Source: Candidatus Kuenenia stuttgartensis
GTDB lineage: Bacteria > Planctomycetota > Planctomycetia > Planctomycetales > Planctomycetaceae
Reading direction: 5' to 3'
DNA: 64,000 bases
Assembly: GCA_945904015.1 (NCBI GenBank)
Contig: CAMDPK010000007.1
Location: 1 to 64,000, forward strand
Shown piece by piece: positions 35,082 to 42,064 of the stretch. The notes under the pieces are model-generated. The model had not been told where the DNA came from. It saw nothing but the letters and a program-made list of their open reading frames with translations, and searched no databases. Positions within the stretch are counted from its first letter, which is position 1, and the number at the start of each line of letters is the position of its first letter. The position numbers and the translations under genes are program-made.

Positions 35082-37334
35082 ATGACTTGGCAGTTCTTTC
35101 CAATCTTGCATCCCGCGCTGATTGCGCTGATCGGCCTCGCGCTGCTGGCGGTGCTGATGATTGGTAGTCGGCTCTTAGTCCAGAAGCACGTTCCACGACG
35201 CTCGATCGTGCAGTTGGGCGTCCTGCGAATTGGAATGATCGTGCTGCTCGTCTTGGGCCTGTTTCAGCCGGTGCTGTCGATACCGCGAAGCATCACGGAA
35301 TCTCCCGGCCTGCTGGTGCTGGTCGATACGTCGGCGAGCATGTCGTCGGCAGCAGTCAACGGCACACGCTTCGACGATGTGAAGCAGCAGTTCGCGAGCA
35401 GTCCGGCAGTGCAGGCCGCCGCGCGGACTCATTCGTTGCATTGGTTCACGTTCGACCGGCGAGCTTATCCGACAACGCTGTCGGCACTCGATCAAGCCGC
35501 GCCTCGCGGCGAGGGAACCGATGTCGCGGCAAGTTTGAAGTCGGCCTGGAACTACGTCCGGCTACTGAATGCGTCGCGCGAATCGTCCGCCACGCCGAGC
35601 CGGGCGCTGATCGTCAGTGACGGACAGCATCGCAGCTCCGCAGATGTGGTTGCCACCGCCATAGAACTAGGGCTATCGCTCGACGTGCTCGCACCCACGA
35701 AGGCTCCCGATCAGCCGGCAACGACCGCTGCGAAAATCGTGCTCGTCCAGGCGGCGCAGCGCGTGCTCATTGGTTCGGAGACTGCGTTTCAAGTCACGGT
35801 TCGTCCGCATCAGGTGCTGGATCGGCTGACGCTTGTTGTTGAAGAAGATGGCCAGGAAATTCAACGGCGCGAATTGACAGGGCTGATTGCCGGACAGGAT
35901 CAGTTCGCGATGATCACGCATCGGCCGAAAGAGGCCGGACTCAAACGCTACCGTTTCCAATTGATGCAGGGTGAAATGCCAGTCGATCAGGCATATGCGG
36001 TCAATGTGCAGGCCGTCGATGATCGCCACGATGTGCTGATCCTCGAAGACAGTTGGCGTTGGGAATTCAAATACCTCCGCCGCGTACTGGAAGATGATCC
36101 GAGTTTCAGCCTGACGGCCTTGTTGTCGCGTGGCGAAAATGCGTTCGTGCAATTCGGCGAACCGGAGCGCCGCGTCAAGCTGGCGGGATTTCCGCAGAGC
36201 CGCAGCGAACTCGACGGCTTCGACACTCTCGTATTGGGCGACGTTCGGCCGGCCACATGGCCGCGCGGCTTGGCCCGCCATATTTACGGAGCCGTCACGG
36301 AGGGGGGCAAATCTCTGGTGGTGATGGCCGGGACGCATCTGGAGGAATGGGTTGACACTCCCGAACTGACGCGCCTGTTGCCGGTGGAACTGACACGCGA
36401 ATCGGGCACTCCAATTTCCGGACAAGTCGAAGTGCGACTCACGCCGGAAGGGAAAGCTTCGTCATGGTTCGCGCTGACGGAGGAAAAAGGTGCCGCGGCC
36501 AAGACCTCGGCAGCCACCGTGACATTGCCAACGTTGGAACATGTCTATCCGGTGCTTCGCAAACGCCCTTTGGCCACGGTGTTGTTGGAAACGGCCGGAC
36601 AACAGAACGCCTATGGTCCGCTGGTGGTCATCGCGGAACAAAGTGTCGGACGCGGGCGCGTCTTGTTCATCGGCACGGACACCTTGTGGCGCTGGCAATC
36701 GCACGGCCCCCGAACCGATGACGGCGTCACGCTGCATTCCGCGTTCTGGCAGCACGCCTTCCGAGCGTTGGCTCCCACCGAGCAAACGTCAGCCCGCCGC
36801 CAATTGTTTCTGCGACCGGAACGAACTCAGTATCGAGTCGGCGATTCGGTCCGGATCGCGACGGAAATCTCCACAGGCGAAGAAACGGCCTCGCCGACAT
36901 TGGACGGCACAGTCGTCCTTCCGGATGGACGCCGCTTGCCTCTCGCGCTGCAAACCCACGAACAGTTGAACGAGGCGTCGTCCGCGCAATTCGAGCCGCC
37001 GCAATCCGGTCGATATCGCATCGAAGTGACCGCTCGCAGTGAAGGCCAGAACGTGGCGGAAGCCTCCGTCGTTATCGAGGTCGCCTCCCGTGGAAACGAA
37101 ACCGATGGCTCGCCGGTGGATCACGCATCTCTCGAACGCTGGGCAGCAGCCACCGGCGGCCACAGGATCGAATCGAGCCTGCCCGATGGTTGGATCGGAG
37201 CCGACTCGCGACCATCAACAACCGTGGTCCGCCGGCAAGCGCTCGACCTGTGGCACAATTTCTCCCTGGTCTTGCTGCTGTGCGTGTTGCTGGCTGCCGA
37301 TTGGACGCTCAGACTCTTCCACGGATACGTGTAG
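35082..37334 (+). CDS. VWA-domain membrane protein with glutamine-amidotransferase-like fold
   Basis: This 750-residue protein has membrane segments near residues 8-30 and 43-63, a VWA domain with LVDTSASMS (about residue 84), an exported region containing a GATase-like alpha/beta core (VLILEDSWRW, later FDTLVLGDVRP and GGKSLVVMAGT), an Ig-like region, and a last helix near 725-745. It is a common final membrane partner in MoxR/DUF58/BatA operons. The ATG at 35082 was chosen because it follows CGGAG and gives the expected N-terminus; an upstream in-frame start at 35001 would put repeat-derived sequence at the N-terminus. Confidence 0.85.
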   Translation: MTWQFFPILHPALIALIGLALLAVLMIGSRLLVQKHVPRRSIVQLGVLRIGMIVLLVLGLFQPVLSIPRSITESPGLLVLVDTSASMSSAAVNGTRFDDVKQQFASSPAVQAAARTHSLHWFTFDRRAYPTTLSALDQAAPRGEGTDVAASLKSAWNYVRLLNASRESSATPSRALIVSDGQHRSSADVVATAIELGLSLDVLAPTKAPDQPATTAAKIVLVQAAQRVLIGSETAFQVTVRPHQVLDRLTLVVEEDGQEIQRRELTGLIAGQDQFAMITHRPKEAGLKRYRFQLMQGEMPVDQAYAVNVQAVDDRHDVLILEDSWRWEFKYLRRVLEDDPSFSLTALLSRGENAFVQFGEPERRVKLAGFPQSRSELDGFDTLVLGDVRPATWPRGLARHIYGAVTEGGKSLVVMAGTHLEEWVDTPELTRLLPVELTRESGTPISGQVEVRLTPEGKASSWFALTEEKGAAAKTSAATVTLPTLEHVYPVLRKRPLATVLLETAGQQNAYGPLVVIAEQSVGRGRVLFIGTDTLWRWQSHGPRTDDGVTLHSAFWQHAFRALAPTEQTSARRQLFLRPERTQYRVGDSVRIATEISTGEETASPTLDGTVVLPDGRRLPLALQTHEQLNEASSAQFEPPQSGRYRIEVTARSEGQNVAEASVVIEVASRGNETDGSPVDHASLERWAAATGGHRIESSLPDGWIGADSRPSTTVVRRQALDLWHNFSLVLLLCVLLAADWTLRLFHGYV

Positions 37335-37360
37335 CCCATTTCGACACAACTCCGACGACG

Positions 37361-37459
37361 ATGCGAATCAGACAATGGATTCGTGCTTGCTACCAATCCT
37401 CTGCTTCGCCGATTGGCCACTTTCAAGAGCAAACGCGCATGACAACTGCCGACCACTAG
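37361..37459 (+). pseudogene. Possible start of a further operon gene cut by an IS630-type element
   Basis: A frame from the ATG at 37361 (or 37439, MTTADH) runs only to TAG at 37457-37459, which is formed at the edge of the transposon. This is where another gene of the rightward operon could have begun. It is too short to identify. Confidence 0.3.
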
Positions 37460-38553
37460 TGTCCTGAGTTGTTAATTCGTTGACAAACCTTTTTGACACG
37501 GCTGAGGATCAAGTCCGCATCAGCGGTCCATTGAAATGGCTTGGAGTTTGAGTTGTGGTGATCCAAGTATTCGAGGATGGCTTTCTTGAGTGCCGCGACG
37601 CTGCGGAACGCGCTGCGTCGGATTCGTTTCTCGGTAATTTCCGCAAAGAATCGTTCGACTTGGTTGAGCCAGGACGCGCTGGTGGGCGTGAAATGCACCT
37701 GGAAGCGAGGCCGCTTGGCGAACCAGCGTTTGACACGCGGGGCTTTGTGGGTCGCGTAGTTGTCCATCACCAAATGGATTTCGACTCCCGGTTCTGTGGG
37801 GATCGTCTGGTCAGTCAGGTCCAAGAACTTGAGGAACTCCTGCTGCCGATGGCGTTGGTGGCAGCGGCCGATCACGTGACCGGTGGCCACATTCAAAGCG
37901 GCAAACAACGAGGTCGTGCCGTGACGAGCATAATCATGCGTGTGACGTTCCGGACGCCCCGGTTCCAGAGGCAGCAGTGGCTGTGTGCGGTCCAGAGCCT
38001 GCACCTGACTTTTCTCGTCAACGCACAACACGATGGCCTTCTCGGGCGGACTCATGTAAAGCCCGACGACATCCCGCACTTTGTCCACGAACAGCGGATC
38101 GGTCGACAACTTGAAGGTTTCAGTGCGATGGGGTTGCAGGGCGAAAGCACGCCAAATTCGCGAGACCGCCGTTTGACTCAAGCCCGACGTTTTCGCCATG
38201 CCGCGTGTGCTCCAATGCGTGGCATGAACCGGTTTGGTTTCCAAGGTCTGAGTCACCACCCGTTCCACGTCGGCATCACTGATCTTTCGCGGCGCACCGG
38301 GGCGGGGTTCATCCAGCAATCCGTCCAACCGCCGCACCACGAATCGCGAACGCCACTTCCCCACCGTGGGCTTCGACACGCTCAGTTCCTCGGCCACCTG
38401 AGTGTTCGACGAACCCCGGCCACAGGCCAAAATGATTCGCGACCGCAGCGCCAAGAACTGACTGCTCTTCGGACGCCGCGACCATCGCTGCAACGTTGCA
38501 CGTTCTGTCTCCGTCAAAATCAGCTCCGCCTTCGGACATCCACCAGCCATCAT
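37456..38553 (-). CDS. IS630 family transposase
   Basis: This 365-residue protein has an N-terminal helix-turn-helix pair (NTQVAEELSVSKPTVGKWRS, then GLSQTAVSRIWRAF) and a DDE catalytic domain: VLCVDEKSQVQALDRTQ (first Asp), IHLVMDNYATHKAPRVKRW (second Asp) and NQVERFFAEITEKRIRR (Glu). It appears full length and intact. The ATG at 38553 (or 38550) fits the family; the frame stays open upstream to 38925 but that part overlaps unrelated sequence. It would catalyse cut-and-paste movement to TA sites. Confidence 0.92.
   Translation of the reverse strand: MMAGGCPKAELILTETERATLQRWSRRPKSSQFLALRSRIILACGRGSSNTQVAEELSVSKPTVGKWRSRFVVRRLDGLLDEPRPGAPRKISDADVERVVTQTLETKPVHATHWSTRGMAKTSGLSQTAVSRIWRAFALQPHRTETFKLSTDPLFVDKVRDVVGLYMSPPEKAIVLCVDEKSQVQALDRTQPLLPLEPGRPERHTHDYARHGTTSLFAALNVATGHVIGRCHQRHRQQEFLKFLDLTDQTIPTEPGVEIHLVMDNYATHKAPRVKRWFAKRPRFQVHFTPTSASWLNQVERFFAEITEKRIRRSAFRSVAALKKAILEYLDHHNSNSKPFQWTADADLILSRVKKVCQRINNSGH
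37457..38553 (-). mobile_element. IS630-type insertion sequence, one end not found
   Basis: The transposase gene fills the element. The left boundary is placed at the TA dinucleotide (37457-37458) because IS630 elements insert at TA. The terminal sequence TAGTGTCCTGAGTTGTTAAT has no inverse copy in the 190 nt after the transposase start, so the right end is missing, very diverged, or the boundary is wrong. The right coordinate is therefore only the start of the transposase. Confidence 0.6.
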
Positions 38554-38746
38554 TCCACCTCCGACGAACAACACTATCGAGGCGGGAATGATGAGACTCG
38601 CCGTGGCCGCCCTGACATCACGCAGCGAGAGCGTGATCTGACGCGCATGCTGGTCGATTCGCATCGCGCACCACCACGAGTTGAGCCGTTGAGCGTGCCG
38701 GTAGATGAAGGCTTCTGATGTTCCAACTGAGCGAACCAGACAAGGC
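38554..38746. other. Unassigned segment between the IS630-type transposase and the DUF1501 gene
   Basis: About 190 nt. The plus frame is open and ends at 38718 with a gene-tail-like sequence (RVEPLSVPVDEGF), which may be the 3' remnant of the gene interrupted at 37459. No transposon end was recognised. Confidence 0.3.
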
Positions 38747-40072
38747 TCAGCCAAACATCTCGCGGATCGGTTCCCCGCCGGGCAACAAGGGGATTGGTCG
38801 GCCGGAGAAATCAGTCGCGGAAATGTCCGTCGAAATCCCCAGAAAGCGGTACATCGTGGCCAGTAAATCCGCAGGGCCGAGCGGGCGGTCCAACGGCAAC
38901 GCACCCTTGGCATCACTCGAGCCAATCACTTGACCGTGACGCAATCCGCCGCCAGCGAACAGGGCTGTGAAGACGTTCCCCCAGTGATCTCGGCCAGCGG
39001 TCGTGTTGATATTCGTTGTACGACCGAACTCGCCAAACACCTGCACCAACACTCGATTCAACAGACCTCGCTGTTTGAGATCCAGAATCAAGCTCGACAA
39101 GGCCATGTCGAGATGCGGACCTTTGGTTTTCGTCCCCTCAATGCCGGGTCCGCCCACCGTTCCGTGCAGATCCCATTCAAAAAACTCGTAGTCTTTCACA
39201 TTGACGAAGGTGACCCCCGCTTCCACCAGCCGCCGGGCGAGCAGACAGCCCTGTCCGAGCCGCGTTCGTCCGTAGCGATCGCGCAGCCGCGGGTCTTCGC
39301 CCGAGATATCGAAAGCGCGCCGCACGACCGGGCCGGAAATCATGTCCTGCGCCGCGGCCTGAAAGGCATCCATCGCGGCGAACTGGCCGTGCGTGTCGAC
39401 ATCGCGACGGTAGCGATCCAAGCCCTGCAGAATCCGCAGCCGATCGTCTAGCCGGTTGGTCGTGATGCCCTCAATCGGCTTCAGATTCGGCACATGGAAA
39501 TCAGGTTTGTTCGGATCGGGGATTTCCAGCGGATCGTAGCGCGACCCCAGATAGGCAGCGGTGCTGTAGTAGAAGCCATCGGGAATCGCGACGTTCGGCG
39601 GCAGGCCACGGGCGTTGGCTCCCCGATACTTGGAGATCACAGTGCCACTGGCGGGAAACTGATTTTGGCCAAAGACTAGCTTGTCGGGATAACGTCCGGT
39701 TTGCATCCAGTGGACGCTGTGATTGTGACTGCCATCGCCATGATGAAGGGACCGAACCACCGAAAACTCATCGAAGATCGCCGCCAGTCGCGGGAAGAAT
39801 TCCGTGACGCGCACGCCTGGCATCGCCGTTTCAATGGAATCAAACGGCCGGCACTCCATCGGAGCCAGCGGCTTGGGATCAAACGTATCATGCTGACTCG
39901 GCCCGCCGCACAAGAAGACCTGGATAACAGCGGAATCCCGTGGCACGTGATCGGCCATCGCGCGACGCCGGCAAAGATCGGCCAGAGTCACTCCACCAGC
40001 CGCCAGAGACCCAATCCGCAGAAACTCACGACGACCGATTCCTTTGCTGTCGGTCGAGAGGAGATCTAGCAT
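38747..40072 (-). CDS. DUF1501 family protein (Tat-exported, sulfatase-fold)
   Basis: This 441-residue protein has a twin-arginine leader (GRREFLRIGSLAAGG, about residues 12-26). It matches DUF1501: IQVFLCGGPSQHDTFDPKP, a SVVRSLHHGDGSHNHSVHWM segment and the C-terminal VFGEFGRTTNINTTAGRDHW. These proteins have an alkaline-phosphatase/sulfatase-like fold and are strongly amplified in planctomycetes, with unknown substrates. The ATG at 40072 gives a compact leader; an upstream in-frame start at 40120 does not. It is the last gene of a leftward cluster with DUF1552 and cytochrome genes and abuts the IS630-type element. Confidence 0.9.
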   Translation of the reverse strand: MLDLLSTDSKGIGRREFLRIGSLAAGGVTLADLCRRRAMADHVPRDSAVIQVFLCGGPSQHDTFDPKPLAPMECRPFDSIETAMPGVRVTEFFPRLAAIFDEFSVVRSLHHGDGSHNHSVHWMQTGRYPDKLVFGQNQFPASGTVISKYRGANARGLPPNVAIPDGFYYSTAAYLGSRYDPLEIPDPNKPDFHVPNLKPIEGITTNRLDDRLRILQGLDRYRRDVDTHGQFAAMDAFQAAAQDMISGPVVRRAFDISGEDPRLRDRYGRTRLGQGCLLARRLVEAGVTFVNVKDYEFFEWDLHGTVGGPGIEGTKTKGPHLDMALSSLILDLKQRGLLNRVLVQVFGEFGRTTNINTTAGRDHWGNVFTALFAGGGLRHGQVIGSSDAKGALPLDRPLGPADLLATMYRFLGISTDISATDFSGRPIPLLPGGEPIREMFG

Positions 40073-40123
40073 TTTGTAGAACCTAGCTCTATCCGGATCA
40101 CAGCCGAGTCTCTTGACCACACG

Positions 40124-40153
40124 GGCATGCCCTTCGAGTACGCAGGGCGTGCC
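40124..40153. repeat. Short hairpin between DUF1552 and DUF1501 genes
   Basis: GGCATGCCC and GGGCGTGCC pair over 9 bp with one G-U around a 12-nt loop. It could be a processing site or a REP remnant. Confidence 0.45.
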
Positions 40154-40160
40154 ACTCGAA

Positions 40161-41558
40161 TTAGACCCGACTCAATGATCCGGTGTACCCACCGAACGAA
40201 TTGGTCTCGACGCCAAGCCTCTGCAAAATGGTGACGAAGAGTTTTGCCAGCGGAAGCTCTTCCACTTCCTGCTTGCTTTGCCATCCAGCATCCGTGTCGA
40301 TTCCTGCGCCGGCCTGATTGTCTTCGTTTCCTTTGCCGAACTTGAGATATCGGCCGTTGGTGAAGCCGAGGTTCTTGCCACCGGCGGAAATGATCGGGTA
40401 GTTGCGTGAGAGGTGGAAGCTGCTGGAAGCGGAACCGTGCATGGCAAACGTGTTGTCCAGCATGTTGCCTTTGCCGGTCGGCTCTGGGGTGCCCTTCAGT
40501 CTCTGCGCGAAACGACCGAATTCTTCGGCCTGATAGCGATTGTAGGTGCCAAGGTTTTTCCAACCGTCCGGCTTCTTGACTTCGTGAGTCAGCCCATGAG
40601 CACCACCAAGACCAACGGCTTGTGACAGCAGATCGTGTGGACCTTCGCCATTTTCTCGTCCCAATTGGAATGTCGCGACGCGAGACGAATCGCTCAGGAA
40701 AGCGAGATAGATCAGTTCATACATCGTCTGGAAATAGAGCCTGGCTTCTTTGGGCTCGGCATCCAGATGCAGGTTGCTCGCATCCACCTGGGGAATCGGC
40801 GTATCAATCCACCTTTGAGCCTTCGCGAGCTTCAACTCGGTATCGCGCACGGCATCGAGATACTGCTTGAGCGTCTCTTGATCGCGGCTGGAGAGTTGGC
40901 GATTCAGCGAGCGAGTGTTTTCCATCAGGAGATCGAGGGCACTCTTGCTTCGCGCGAGTCTTTCGGCCGCGTCTTTGCCGCTCGTCACGAACAGCATGTC
41001 GAAGATTTGCTTGGGCTTGTTCATCGCCGGAATCGGCCGTCCTTCACGATTGTAGGACTGAGTCTGCGCACCGCGAGGACCGCCAACGCCGCCATTGGTG
41101 GACAGGACCAGCGAAGAGTGTCGAGTGAAGTCACCGGCGTGCTCGGCATACACCTGATCCAGCGAGATCGTATTCCGATACGGGCCCTCACCACCGATCG
41201 GCGCGCCCGTCAAATACTGATCGGCATTCGAATGGCCATGCACGTTTCTGGCAGCGGGATGCGACAGCCCGGAATAGATCGTGATGTCGCTCCGCAGCGG
41301 CTCGAGCACATCGAGCACTTTGGTCAATTTGAAATCCGCTTCGCCGCCGCGTGGAAACCAGCTCCAGTCTTCCCACGCCGGATCGGACTTGAGTGGCAAT
41401 CCAACACCATCCGGGTGGTAGACGCTGACAAACCGTTTCGGAGTCTCGTCCTTGGTTGGGCTGCCGACAGCAAACGATTCAAACCACGGCAACGCCAGAG
41501 CCACACCGGTGCCGTGCAGAAAAGTTCTACGACTCAGCAACATGGATTTGTCGTTCAT
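40161..41558 (-). CDS. DUF1552 family protein (Tat-exported)
   Basis: This 465-residue protein has a twin-arginine leader (LSRRTFLHGTGVALALPWFE). It matches DUF1552: RFVSVYHPDGVGLPL, a long GLSHPAARNVHGHSNADQYL segment, SLDQVYAEHAGDFTRHSS and a C-terminal IISAGGKNLGFTNGRYLKFG. This family is nearly always encoded beside DUF1592/DUF1588 cytochromes in planctomycetes and is thought to act with them outside the membrane, with chemistry unknown. Here a small nuclease-like gene sits 9 nt upstream instead. Confidence 0.93.
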   Translation of the reverse strand: MNDKSMLLSRRTFLHGTGVALALPWFESFAVGSPTKDETPKRFVSVYHPDGVGLPLKSDPAWEDWSWFPRGGEADFKLTKVLDVLEPLRSDITIYSGLSHPAARNVHGHSNADQYLTGAPIGGEGPYRNTISLDQVYAEHAGDFTRHSSLVLSTNGGVGGPRGAQTQSYNREGRPIPAMNKPKQIFDMLFVTSGKDAAERLARSKSALDLLMENTRSLNRQLSSRDQETLKQYLDAVRDTELKLAKAQRWIDTPIPQVDASNLHLDAEPKEARLYFQTMYELIYLAFLSDSSRVATFQLGRENGEGPHDLLSQAVGLGGAHGLTHEVKKPDGWKNLGTYNRYQAEEFGRFAQRLKGTPEPTGKGNMLDNTFAMHGSASSSFHLSRNYPIISAGGKNLGFTNGRYLKFGKGNEDNQAGAGIDTDAGWQSKQEVEELPLAKLFVTILQRLGVETNSFGGYTGSLSRV

Positions 41559-41567
41559 GGTTTGTCT

Positions 41568-42044
41568 CTATTCTTGTTCGTCACCGCAAACAGATAACCG
41601 CGCTATTGCGGTATCAAACTGGTAGTGTGTCAACACCGTCTTACTGTTCCGGGATATCTGAACGCCCCATTCCGGCTTGCTCTTTAGCCCTACATAGTCT
41701 CTGTCAACAAGTAGCGCATTCGGCGACAGCCAATCTGTCGCTCGAATCAGATACAAGTCTGGTGGTTGGTCTTCTTTCAGAAGTACGAGAGCTAGGAGCC
41801 GATTGGAATGGAGAGGGAATTTCGACTTCTGCATGAACACGTAATTTGAAGTTCGGGCAGACTTTACCTGTATTTCATAAAAAGGACTTTGTCCGCGACG
41901 CACGACAAAGTCGATTCCTCTGTCATCGACTTCGGATGTAAAGATTTCGAACCCGTAAAGGGCAAACTCCATCTTCACGAAGTATTCAGCGAATCGACCA
42001 ACCTGATGTGGATTCAATCGACTCCAAGTAAATCGTCCCATCAA
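41568..42044 (-). CDS. Small PD-(D/E)XK nuclease-like protein
   Basis: This 158-residue protein matches the core of PD-(D/E)XK/DUF4365-type nucleases: VGRFAEYFVKMEFALYGFEI (start helix), then DRGIDFVVRRG (Asp) and YEIQVKSARTSNYVF (E-x-Q-x-K). It has no leader. AT content is higher than in the flanking genes, and it is placed between DUF1592 and DUF1552 genes that are usually adjacent, so it looks like a later insertion. The gaps are 9 and 20 nt, so it is probably cotranscribed. Nuclease activity is inferred from the motif only. Confidence 0.78.
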   Translation of the reverse strand: MMGRFTWSRLNPHQVGRFAEYFVKMEFALYGFEIFTSEVDDRGIDFVVRRGQSPFYEIQVKSARTSNYVFMQKSKFPLHSNRLLALVLLKEDQPPDLYLIRATDWLSPNALLVDRDYVGLKSKPEWGVQISRNSKTVLTHYQFDTAIARLSVCGDEQE

Positions 42045-42064
42045 AATGGCCTTTTATCTAACAA

